From Pseudomonas sp. 14P_8.1_Bac3 (GTDB lineage Bacteria; Pseudomonadota; Gammaproteobacteria; Pseudomonadales; Pseudomonadaceae), in contig NZ_JANLOD010000052.1 of NCBI RefSeq assembly GCF_025466085.1, positions 30,759 to 94,758 of the forward strand: a DNA stretch of 64,000 nucleotides, given 5' to 3'. The notes under the pieces are model-generated. The model saw only the letters and a program-made list of their open reading frames with translations, did no database searches and was not told where the DNA came from. Every line of letters begins with the position of its first letter. The stretch's first letter is position 1. A program made the translations under genes and the position numbers. Below are positions 53,985 to 62,014 of this stretch, piece by piece.

Positions 53985-56066
53985 ATGCTCATCGGTAGCT
54001 ATTCCCCTACGCTGGTTTTCATCTCGCTCTTCGTGGCGATTCTCGCCTCTTATACGGCGCTCGACATGACCGGGCGCATCGCCACGGCCAGGGGCCGGGC
54101 GGTGCATTTATGGACGGCGGGGGGCGCGTTTGCGATGGGCATTGGCGTGTGGTCGATGCATTTCATCGGCATGCTCGCGTTCGACCTGCCCATCGACCTC
54201 GGCTACGACGTTACGCTGACGGCGCTGTCACTGCTGATCGCAGTCCTGTCCTGCGGCTTCGCCCTGTGGCTGGTCAGCCAGCCACGCTTGCTGGCCTGGC
54301 AATTGGGGTTCGGCGCACTGGTGATGGGGGCCGGTATCAGCGCCATGCATTACACCGGCATGGCGGCGATGCGCATGCAACCCGGCATCGATTACGATCC
54401 GACGCTGTTCAGCGCGTCCTTGCTGATCGCCGTCGGCGCGTCGGGCGCAGCGTTGTGGATCGCTTTTCGCCTGCGCCAGAACACGCCTTACGTCAGCCTG
54501 ATTCGCGGCGGTGCGGCAGTGATCATGGGCATCGCCATCGTCGGCATGCACTACACCGCGATGGCCGCCGCGCGCTTTCCCGAGGGCAGTTTCTGCGGTG
54601 CCGCCGTCAGCGGCTTGAACGGCAAGGGCCTGGACAGCCTGGTATTGATCACCACGTTGGCGGTGCTGAGCATCGCCTTGCTCACCTCGATTCTCGATGC
54701 GCGCCTGGAAGCGCGCACTGCTGATCTCGCCAAGTCCCTGACCGAGGCCAACCGCGAACTCACCCAGCTGGCTCTGCACGACACGCTGACGGGGCTGCCG
54801 AATCGCGTATTGCTCGCCGACCGGATCGATCAGGCCATGTCCCGGGTTCGGGAAGAGGGCGGCTGTTTTGCCTTGATGTTCATCGATCTGGACGGTTTCA
54901 AACCGGTCAATGATGCGTTCGGGCATTACATGGGGGATCTGTTGCTGCGTGAGGTTGCGCAGCGGCTACGCGAGGATTTGCGCAGCCAGGACACTCTGGC
55001 GAGGATTGGCGGCGATGAGTTCGTGTTGCTGGTGCAACTGGCCGACGAAAATGACGCGCTGAATCTGGCGGCCCGCCAAGTCAGCTTGATCGCACGTTCG
55101 TTCCGCGTCGTTGAACATGACTTGCAGATATCCGCCAGTGTCGGCATCGCGCTTTATCCGGGCAACGGCCAGACCGCCGATGAATTGCTGATGAACGCCG
55201 ACGCGGCGATGTATCACGCCAAGGGCGCAGGCAAGAACGGCTACAGCTTCTTTGATGCGTCGATGAACAGCAACGCCCGCAAGCAACTGCAATTGCTCCA
55301 GGACCTGCGCAATGCGCTGGACCAGAAAGAATTCAGCCTCTATTACCAGCCAAAATTCGACGCCAGCAATGGCCGCCCGGTCGGCGCCGAGGCGTTGTTG
55401 CGCTGGGAGCATCCGACCCAGGGCATGCTGTTGCCGGACCGGTTCATCGATCTGGCGGAGAAAACCGGGCTGATCATCCCCATCGGCGAGTGGGTACTCA
55501 ACGAGGCCTGCCGGCAGATGCGCGAATGGTACGTGCTCGGCTACACCGACTGGCGTATCGCGGTGAACCTGTCGGCCTTGCAGTTCTGTCATGCCGGCCT
55601 GGTGCAGAGCGTCGCCAAAGCCTTGGCCACGCACCACCTGCCGGCCAACAGCCTGACCCTGGAAATCACCGAAACCACCGCCATGAGCGATGCGGACGCG
55701 AGCATGACGGTGCTCAAGGAGCTGTCGGAGATGGGTGTCGACCTGTCCATCGATGACTTTGGCACCGGCTATTCAAGCTTGATGTACCTCAAGCGCTTGC
55801 CAGCCAACGAGCTGAAAATTGACCGCGGGTTTGTGCGCGACCTGGAACGTGACAGCGACGACGCCGCCATCGTTTCGGCAATCGTCGCCCTGGGCCAGGC
55901 GCTGGGACTGCGGATCGTCGCCGAGGGCGTGGAAACCGATGTGCAGCAGGACTTCCTGACCCAACTCGGTTGCGACTCGCTGCAAGGCTATCTGCTGGGG
56001 CACCCACTGCCGGCGGAGCGGTTCATGGTGGACATTCTCCGGGCGGAACAACTGGCATCCGTTTAA
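53985..56066 (+). CDS. MHYT-GGDEF-EAL cyclic-di-GMP protein
   Basis: Membrane protein of 693 residues that may both make and degrade cyclic-di-GMP. Seven N-terminal helices (about 5-245) carry three MHYT-type motifs: MHFIGM, MHYTGM and MHYTAM. The GGDEF domain (about 275-435) has an intact RIGGDEFVLL site. The EAL domain (about 455-690) keeps GAEALLRW, NLSALQF, EITETT, DDFGTGYSSL, KIDRGF, EGVET and GYLLG, so phosphodiesterase activity is likely. The layout matches P. aeruginosa MucR, but other MHYT paralogues exist, so no symbol is given. The ATG at 53985 starts the first helix; the ribosome site GAGAAG is modest. Confidence 0.92.
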   Translation: MLIGSYSPTLVFISLFVAILASYTALDMTGRIATARGRAVHLWTAGGAFAMGIGVWSMHFIGMLAFDLPIDLGYDVTLTALSLLIAVLSCGFALWLVSQPRLLAWQLGFGALVMGAGISAMHYTGMAAMRMQPGIDYDPTLFSASLLIAVGASGAALWIAFRLRQNTPYVSLIRGGAAVIMGIAIVGMHYTAMAAARFPEGSFCGAAVSGLNGKGLDSLVLITTLAVLSIALLTSILDARLEARTADLAKSLTEANRELTQLALHDTLTGLPNRVLLADRIDQAMSRVREEGGCFALMFIDLDGFKPVNDAFGHYMGDLLLREVAQRLREDLRSQDTLARIGGDEFVLLVQLADENDALNLAARQVSLIARSFRVVEHDLQISASVGIALYPGNGQTADELLMNADAAMYHAKGAGKNGYSFFDASMNSNARKQLQLLQDLRNALDQKEFSLYYQPKFDASNGRPVGAEALLRWEHPTQGMLLPDRFIDLAEKTGLIIPIGEWVLNEACRQMREWYVLGYTDWRIAVNLSALQFCHAGLVQSVAKALATHHLPANSLTLEITETTAMSDADASMTVLKELSEMGVDLSIDDFGTGYSSLMYLKRLPANELKIDRGFVRDLERDSDDAAIVSAIVALGQALGLRIVAEGVETDVQQDFLTQLGCDSLQGYLLGHPLPAERFMVDILRAEQLASV

Positions 56067-56164
56067 AGCCAACGCAAAACGTGTCGCCATGCCCCATGTA
56101 AAAAAACGTCGATGGCGGTTATTCTTGGCCCCGACTGTTTACGCTTGAACGGGGAAACGCTCGA

Positions 56165-56911
56165 ATGGACAAAGTCATCGTCATCACCGGCGGCAGCCGC
56201 GGCATCGGTGCCGCCACCGCATTGTTGGCCGCCGGCCAAGGCTATCGGATCTGCATCAACTATCAGTCCGACGAGGAGGCGGCGCACAGCGTGCTGGAGC
56301 AACTGCGCGTCCTCGGTGCCCAGGCCATCGCGGTACGTGCCGATGTCAGCATCGAAGACGAAGTGATCGCGCTGTTCAACCGGGTGGATGCCGAGTTGGG
56401 CCGGGTGACCGCGCTGGTCAACAACGCCGGCACCGTGGGCCACAAGTCCCGGGTCGACGAAATGTCCGAGTTCCGCATTCTCAAAACCCTCAAGACCAAC
56501 GTCCTGGCGCCGATCCTCTGCGCCAAGCATGCGATCCTGCGCATGTCGCCCAAGCATGGCGGGCAGGGTGGCAGCATCGTCAACGTGTCCTCGGTCGCGT
56601 CGCGCCTGGGCTCGCCGAATGAGTACGTGGATTACGCCGCGTCCAAAGGCGCGCTGGACTCGTTCACTGTCGGTTTGTCCAAGGAAGTGGCGGGCGAGGG
56701 CATCCGGGTCAACGCGGTGCGCCCTGGCTTCATCTACACCGATTTTCACGCGCTGAGCGGCGATCCGGATCGGGTCAGCAAGCTGGAGTCGGCGATTCCG
56801 ATGGCGCGTGGTGGCCGGCCGGATGAAGTGGCAGAGGCGATTGTGTGGTTGTTGTCGGATAAGGCGTCGTATGCGACGGGGACTTTTGTTGATCTGGGGG
56901 GCGGGCGTTAG
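56165..56911 (+). CDS. Short-chain dehydrogenase/reductase
   Basis: NAD(P)-dependent oxidoreductase of 248 residues. Cofactor motif TGGSRGIG (8-15), NNAG (86-89), catalytic Ser142/143 in VNVSSVASR, and Tyr157-x3-Lys161 in VDYAASKGALD are all present, and PGFIYTDFHA follows. A good classical SDR; the substrate cannot be told from sequence. It stands alone, with a REP pair downstream. Confidence 0.92.
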   Translation: MDKVIVITGGSRGIGAATALLAAGQGYRICINYQSDEEAAHSVLEQLRVLGAQAIAVRADVSIEDEVIALFNRVDAELGRVTALVNNAGTVGHKSRVDEMSEFRILKTLKTNVLAPILCAKHAILRMSPKHGGQGGSIVNVSSVASRLGSPNEYVDYAASKGALDSFTVGLSKEVAGEGIRVNAVRPGFIYTDFHALSGDPDRVSKLESAIPMARGGRPDEVAEAIVWLLSDKASYATGTFVDLGGGR

Positions 56912-56939
56912 TTTTCTGGATGTGCTTTGTCGGGTCTGG

Positions 56940-57001
56940 CCTCTTCGCGAGCAAGCCCGCTCCCGCAGTTCCCTGTGAGAGCGGGCTTGCCCGCGAAGGG
57001 G
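56940..57001. repeat. REP pair, GTGGGAGCGGGCTTG family
   Basis: Close inverted arms CCTCTTCGCGAGCAAGCCCG and GTGAGAGCGGGCTTGCCCGC, about 10 bases apart, between convergent genes ending at 56911 and 57025. Confidence 0.88.
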
Positions 57002-57024
57002 CTAGAACGGGCAACATCACCCCG

Positions 57025-58434
57025 TCAGAACGACCGCACAATCCGCCCCAACGTCTCCATCGCCTTCTCCGAAGCCTCATTCCAGGGGCTTCCATAATTC
57101 AACCGGATACAATTCCTGAACCGCTGCGTCGGCGAAAAAATCGGCCCCGGCGCGATGCTGATGCCTTGCGCCAACGCCATTTGAAACAACTTCAACGAAT
57201 CCATCTGCGCCGGCAGTTCCAGCCATAAAAAGTAGCCACCGGCGGGCTGGCTGACGCGGGTTTGTGCGGGGAAATAGCGCGCAATCGCGGCCAGCATCGC
57301 ACTTTGTTGTTCCTCCAACGCATAACGCAGTTTGCGCAAATGACGATCATAGCCACCGTGCTGCAGGTAATCGGCAATGGCCACCTGAGCCGGCATTGAT
57401 GCGCACAGCGAGGTCATCAATTTCAACCGCTCGATCTTCTGCGCATAACGACCGGCCGCGACCCAGCCAATCCGATAACCGGGCGCGAGGCTCTTGGCGA
57501 AGGATCCGCAATGCATCACCAGACCCTCGGTATCGAAAGCCTTGGCCGGCTTCGGCGCTTGCTGGCCGTAATACAGTTCGGCGTAGACATCATCCTCGAT
57601 CAGCGGCACCTGATGGCTGCGCAACAATTCCACCAATTCCTGCTTCTTTGCCTCGGGCATGGTGGCGCCCATTGGGTTCTGGAAGCTGGTCATGCACCAA
57701 CAGGCCTTGATCGGATGGCGCTCCAGTGTCTGCGCAAGCACGCCGAGATCGATGCCGTCACGCGGGTGCACCGGGATTTCCACGGCCTTGAGCTTCAGTC
57801 GCTCGAGGATCTGCAGGCAGGCGTAGAACGCCGGCGCTTCGATGGCCACTAGATCGCCGGGTTCGGTGACGGCTTGCAGGCACAGGTTCAGGGCTTCCAG
57901 CGCGCCATTGGTGATCAGCAGTTCTTCCATCGGCAGCATCAGGCCACCGACCATGTAGCGCAGGGCGATTTGCCGACGCAGCTGCGGGTTGCCCGGCGAC
58001 ATGTCCGTGACGACCATGCGCGGGTCCATGTCCCGGGTAGCGCTGGCCAGCGACCGTGACAAGCGTTGCAATGGAAACAGGGTCGGGCTGGGGAACGCCG
58101 AGCCGAAGGGGATCGTGTGCGGGTCCTTGATCGAGTCGAGGACCGAGAACACCAGTTCGCTGACGTCGACTTCGGTGGATTCGTTGACCTGGCTGCTGAT
58201 CACCGGTTCGGAAAACGGGCTCGGCGCATGGGTGTTGACGAAATAACCGGAACGCGGCCTTGCGCGGATCAGGCCACGACGCTCCAGCAAGTAATACGCC
58301 TGGAATACGGTGGACGGGCTGACGCCGTAGGTCTGGCTGGCGTAGCGCACAGACGGCACGCGTTGACCAGGGCCGAGAACGCCTGAGCGGATCAGTTCAG
58401 CGATGTCATCGGCGAATTTTTCGTAGCGTTTCAT
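57025..58434 (-). CDS. MocR-type regulator (GntR helix-turn-helix fused to aminotransferase)
   Basis: 469-residue PLP-dependent regulator. The N-terminal GntR winged helix (about 1-68) has VPSVRYASQTYGVSPSTVFQ, and the GLIRARPRSGYFV wing is intact. A type I aminotransferase-like domain (about 95-469) has the PLP lysine at about Lys314 in GSFAKSLAPGYRIGW and LIEDDVYAEL before it. MocR proteins usually regulate a nearby metabolic gene, often sensing PLP or amino compounds. It is on the same strand as ccoG, which lies upstream, but there is no obvious aminotransferase substrate gene beside it. Confidence 0.92.
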   Translation of the reverse strand: MKRYEKFADDIAELIRSGVLGPGQRVPSVRYASQTYGVSPSTVFQAYYLLERRGLIRARPRSGYFVNTHAPSPFSEPVISSQVNESTEVDVSELVFSVLDSIKDPHTIPFGSAFPSPTLFPLQRLSRSLASATRDMDPRMVVTDMSPGNPQLRRQIALRYMVGGLMLPMEELLITNGALEALNLCLQAVTEPGDLVAIEAPAFYACLQILERLKLKAVEIPVHPRDGIDLGVLAQTLERHPIKACWCMTSFQNPMGATMPEAKKQELVELLRSHQVPLIEDDVYAELYYGQQAPKPAKAFDTEGLVMHCGSFAKSLAPGYRIGWVAAGRYAQKIERLKLMTSLCASMPAQVAIADYLQHGGYDRHLRKLRYALEEQQSAMLAAIARYFPAQTRVSQPAGGYFLWLELPAQMDSLKLFQMALAQGISIAPGPIFSPTQRFRNCIRLNYGSPWNEASEKAMETLGRIVRSF

Positions 58435-58509
58435 CTAAAGCCCGGTCGGTGTCGTTCAGGAATATCGGAGGAGGCTTGCCCGCGAATGGCAGCACCGCAG
58501 TCTAAGGGA

Positions 58510-59925
58510 TCAACGGTTCATCGGCGCAACAAAGCGGCTTTTCGCAACGCTGTAAATCTCAGGCTCATCGCTGTCGACGATCTTGAAGCTGATGGTCTGG
58601 GAGCTGCTGCTCGGCCGTTCGGTGGTCATCGCCACCGACACCGGCACGTCGACAATCTCGCCGGCAGCCAGGCTCAACTCGGTCTTGCCTTGCAGCTGGA
58701 AGCCGTCATCGTCGACCAGCGCCAGGTGATAGTCCTGGCGTTGCTGGGTTTTGTTGATGACCTTGAGGCTGTAGATATTTTCGATCTGCCCCAGGCTGTT
58801 CTCGCGGAACAGGCCGCGGTCCTTGCTGACGTCCAGCGACACCATCGGCCGTTCCACCAGCGCCACGGCGAGTGCGCCGATCATGATCAGCAGCACGGCG
58901 GTGTAGCCGATCAGGCGTGGGCGCAGCAAACGGGTCTTGCCACCTTGCAACTGATGCTCCGAGGTGTAGCTGATCAGGCCTCGGGCGTAGCCCATTTTGT
59001 CCATGATCGAATCGCAGGCGTCGATGCAAGCAGCGCAGCCGATGCACTCCATTTGCAGGCCATCGCGAATGTCGATGCCGGTCGGGCAGACCTGTACACA
59101 GAGCTGGCAATCGATGCAATCACCCAAACCCACCTCGGCAGGTTTCACGTCACGTCTGCGCGGCCCCCGGTTTTCGCCACGGGCGACGTCGTAGGAGATG
59201 GTCAGGGTGTCCTTGTCGAACATCACACTCTGGAACCGTGCATACGGACACATGTGCATGCACACCGCTTCACGCAACCAACCCGCGTTGATGTACGTGG
59301 CGCCGGTGAAGAACAACACCCAGAACAGGCTCACGCCGCCCATCTGCAACGTCAGCAGCTCTTCGGCCAGCGGCCGGATCGGCGTGAAATAGCCGACGAA
59401 GGTCAGGCCGGTCAGCAAACTGATCGCCAGCCATAAAGTGTGCTTGGCCGAGCGGCGCATCAGTTTGTTCAGGCCCCACGGCGCGGCCTGTAGCTTGATC
59501 CGCTGGTTGCGTTCGCCTTCGGTGATCTTCTCGCACCACATGAAGATCCAGGTCCAGGAACTCTGTGGGCAGGTGTAGCCGCACCATACGCGCCCGGCGA
59601 AGACGGTGATTGCGAACAGACCGAACGCGGCGATGATCAGCAGCGCCGACAGCAGGATGAAATCCTGCGGCCAGAACGTCGCGCCGAAGATGTGGAATTT
59701 GCTTTCGGAAAGGTCCCACAGCACCGCCTGGCGACCGCCCCAGTTCAACCAGACCGTGCCGAAGAACAGCAGGAACAGACATCCTGCGCCGCTCATGCGC
59801 AAGGTGCGGAACAGGCCGGTGAAACTGCGGGTGTGGATCAGGTTGTCGCTGGATTTGGCCTTCATCTTGTTTGGACGCGAAGGCTCGAATGTTTCTACGG
59901 TTCGGACGGGGATTTGTTCGCTCAT
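58510..59925 (-). CDS. ccoG: Cytochrome c oxidase accessory protein CcoG
   Basis: 471-residue membrane iron-sulfur protein, known to help cbb3-type oxidase assembly by handling copper. Several transmembrane helices (from about residue 40) include GRVWCGYTCPQSSWTW. Two ferredoxin-type [4Fe-4S] motifs are intact: CIDCQLCVQVCPTG and CIGCAACIDACD. A C-terminal Ig-like FixG domain follows (about 350-471). The ATG at 59925 (MSEQIPVRT) is favoured, as family members begin in this way; an in-frame ATG 24 bases upstream is less likely. The cbb3 oxidase genes are not in the window. Confidence 0.93.
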   Translation of the reverse strand: MSEQIPVRTVETFEPSRPNKMKAKSSDNLIHTRSFTGLFRTLRMSGAGCLFLLFFGTVWLNWGGRQAVLWDLSESKFHIFGATFWPQDFILLSALLIIAAFGLFAITVFAGRVWCGYTCPQSSWTWIFMWCEKITEGERNQRIKLQAAPWGLNKLMRRSAKHTLWLAISLLTGLTFVGYFTPIRPLAEELLTLQMGGVSLFWVLFFTGATYINAGWLREAVCMHMCPYARFQSVMFDKDTLTISYDVARGENRGPRRRDVKPAEVGLGDCIDCQLCVQVCPTGIDIRDGLQMECIGCAACIDACDSIMDKMGYARGLISYTSEHQLQGGKTRLLRPRLIGYTAVLLIMIGALAVALVERPMVSLDVSKDRGLFRENSLGQIENIYSLKVINKTQQRQDYHLALVDDDGFQLQGKTELSLAAGEIVDVPVSVAMTTERPSSSSQTISFKIVDSDEPEIYSVAKSRFVAPMNR

Positions 59926-60120
59926 GGTCTTTCGCTCATCAGCCTCCATCAGGCCGGGTCACTATGAGCGTCGATCTGTTTGCATAACAGACTCAGGTAT
60001 TGCAATAAAAAGCGGATCAGATGAGCGCGGAGCCGCGGCCTGCGACAACTTGAAGCACCCGCCAAAAAACGCCGCGGGCACCTATCCCAGGCGTCCGCGG
60101 GCTGCGTTGATCAGCGTCAG

Positions 60121-60354
60121 TCAAATCACCGAATCACTGTCGGTGGCTTTCAAATGCTTACGACCATCCACCGCGCCTGCTACGGTCAATGCGTCGGCTT
60201 CTGCTTCGGTGATGTAGATCCGTTGGCCGTTGATCTCTACCGCCGACATCGCCTTGTCGCTGTCGGTGATGATGGTCACATCGGGACAAAGTCGGATCTC
60301 TTCGCCATTTTCGGTGGTGAAAAAGCAGGTCTGGTTTTCGATGCGCACGGTCAT
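60121..60354 (-). CDS. Small DUF3203-like protein
   Basis: 77-residue soluble protein: TVRIENQTCFFTTENGEE and AVEINGQRIYITEAEADALT, then VDGRKHL near the end. This resembles the Pseudomonas-specific DUF3203 family of unknown function. The ATG at 60354 has AAGGACACCTCC before it. Confidence is good that it is a gene, moderate for the family. Confidence 0.75.
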   Translation of the reverse strand: MTVRIENQTCFFTTENGEEIRLCPDVTIITDSDKAMSAVEINGQRIYITEAEADALTVAGAVDGRKHLKATDSDSVI

Positions 60355-60476
60355 GGAGGTGTCCTTTTTTCTGCGGGGTTCTACAGCCTTAGGGCACAAC
60401 CGACGGCCATCGTTCTGTGCAACTGATTAGTGGTCAGCGCGGTCCATGCTCTATCGATCAATAACAAGGAATGCAC

Positions 60477-60980
60477 ATGGACGCCTGGTGGCATGAAGTC
60501 TGGGTCACGCTACAAGCCGAGTTCGCCGACATTGGCGATGCCGCACAATTGACACGCATTACCGTCAGATTGCTGATTGCTGCGATTCTGGGCGGAATCC
60601 TGGGCTTCGAGCGCGAACACAAAGGCAAGGCCGCCGGCGTTCGCACCCACATGCTCGTTGCGCTGGGGGCCGCATTGTTTGTCCTTGTGCCACAGATGTC
60701 CGGCTCCCAGGCCGACGCCATGAGCCGGGTGGTGCAAGGTGTCATTGCCGGCATCGGCTTCCTCGGCGCCGGGACCATCCTGAAAAACCAGGAAGGCGAC
60801 GAAGGCCATGTCAAAGGCCTGACCACGGCGGCGGGATTGTGGATGACCGCGGCAATTGGTGTTTCCGCCGGGTTGGGGCGCGAAGCGACGGCAGTGTTCA
60901 GCACGCTGCTGGCGTTAGGAATTTTCAGTGTGATGCCCAGAATCGTGAAGATGCTGGATAAGGACAAAGAGCCCCTGTAG
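60477..60980 (+). CDS. MgtC/SapB-family membrane protein
   Basis: 167-residue inner-membrane protein. The MgtC signature GFEREHKGKAAGVRTHMLVA (about 42-61) and the following helices (LGAALFVLVPQ, GVIAGIGFLGAGTI, TTAAGLWMTAAIGVSAGLG) are intact. The ATG at 60477 has AAGGA six bases upstream and is preferred to the ATG at 60471. The C-terminus ends DKDKEPL, and its TAG stop codon is the TAG inside the REP core CCTGTAGGAGC, so the REP defines the present end. Family members are linked to magnesium stress and ATP synthase control; the role here is unknown. Confidence 0.88.
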   Translation: MDAWWHEVWVTLQAEFADIGDAAQLTRITVRLLIAAILGGILGFEREHKGKAAGVRTHMLVALGAALFVLVPQMSGSQADAMSRVVQGVIAGIGFLGAGTILKNQEGDEGHVKGLTTAAGLWMTAAIGVSAGLGREATAVFSTLLALGIFSVMPRIVKMLDKDKEPL

Positions 60981-61073
60981 GAGCGAGCTTGCTCGCGAAG
61001 AACGTGAACGATGACGCGATCAGCCTGATACGCCGCGGCGCTTTCAGGTTCATCGCGAGCTCGCTCCTACAGG
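60974..61073. repeat. REP pair, GTAGGAGC family, overlapping mgtC stop
   Basis: Arms CCTGTAGGAGCGAGCTTGCT and CATCGCGAGCTCGCTCCTAC, about 50 bases apart. The left arm contains the TAG stop of the preceding gene. Confidence 0.88.
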
Positions 61074-61508
61074 GATCGTGGTGGATCGGGCTGACAGCAT
61101 TCGTCTCCCTGGCGCTGGCCAGTGGCACTTTCTGGGGTCTTTCCCTTCAACAGTTCGTGCTGCATGAACTGTGAATCCTGGTGAATAGCAGGCCTTTCAA
61201 GGTCGTGATGGAGTGAGCTTTTATCGCAACTCTCTGACGATTCACGTTCGCTTTGAAAGAACAGAAGCTCGTAATTGAATAGTTTCACGTTGAGGCCAGC
61301 CATCGTTCAGTGAGCCACGGTAGAGCGCGTTTCGTTGCGCGCTCAGGTTTGCGGAGTTGCTGACACTGAAAAATATCGATGACATGGCGGCTGTGCTCTT
61401 TGCTGTAGGGACTGGGCTATATAAGAGCAGGCGAAGGGGCGTGGTAAAGCGCTGAATCGGAGGGGAATGTCATTACAGGACCGGGACTACAAGGTTGTGG
61501 GAAATCTC
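61074..61508. other. Region without a confident gene
   Basis: No supported coding region. A frame to 61174 encodes one hydrophobic segment (IGLTAFVSLALASGTFWG) but has no start outside the REP. A 15-codon frame at 61467-61514 has GGAGGGGA before its ATG and ends in a REP-borne TAG. An AT-rich stretch (TATATAAG near 61420) could be a promoter. None is strong enough to call. Confidence 0.4.
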
Positions 61509-61604
61509 GTGTAGGAGCGAGATGGCTCGTGAAGGCCTTGAACGGTCGCGAGCCTGATAGGCCGCGGCGCTTTCGAGTTCATCGCGAGCAAGCTCGCTCC
61601 TACA
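61509..61604. repeat. REP pair, GTAGGAGC family
   Basis: Arms GTGTAGGAGCGAGATGGCTC and ATCGCGAGCAAGCTCGCTCC, with a spacer nearly the same as in the copy at 60974 (shared GATAGGCCGCGGCGCTTTC-type core), so the two are recent relatives. Confidence 0.85.
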
Positions 61605-61628
61605 AAAAATGGGGCAATAGAACGGTCA

Positions 61629-61796
61629 TCATTCCGGCGCAACAATCACCGGTGGCATTGTTTCCGGCGGATCTTCCCGCGGTGGCGGTGTGGTGCCTGG
61701 CGGTTCCTGCTCGGGCACCGGTTCCGGCTCGGTCGGCGGAATGGTCGGGTTGTCGATGTTCGGATCGGGCGTTTCGGCCGGAATTGGAATGGTCAT
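61629..61796 (-). CDS. Tiny proline-rich protein
   Basis: 55-residue product beginning MTIPIPAETPDPN and dominated by Pro, Glu and Thr (repeats such as EPEPVPEQEPP). AAGGAGGCTTCAACG precedes the ATG, a near-perfect ribosome site, so the gene is probably real. No domain, membrane segment or signal is seen; it is likely disordered. Function unknown. Confidence 0.65.
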   Translation of the reverse strand: MTIPIPAETPDPNIDNPTIPPTEPEPVPEQEPPGTTPPPREDPPETMPPVIVAPE

Positions 61797-62014
61797 CGTT
61801 GAAGCCTCCTTGTGGCACATGGCGTAAGTCGTGCTTAAGTTGGTTGACCACCGCGCAGAGGGATTGATTCCCACAGACACTCAGGTAAATCCACGTGAAC
61901 TTTTATCCGGGCGCGCCGCTCGGAACCTAAGTGAGTTCATTCCGGGGCCGACGGCTTCGCGCGAATGATGACCGTGCACAAGAGCGTCCATGGGGCGTAC
62001 AGGAGAGATGCTCG

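Noticed and set aside
60989..61174. Small membrane protein ORF
   Set aside because: Its first third is translated from a REP pair, and there is no start codon with a ribosome site after the REP.
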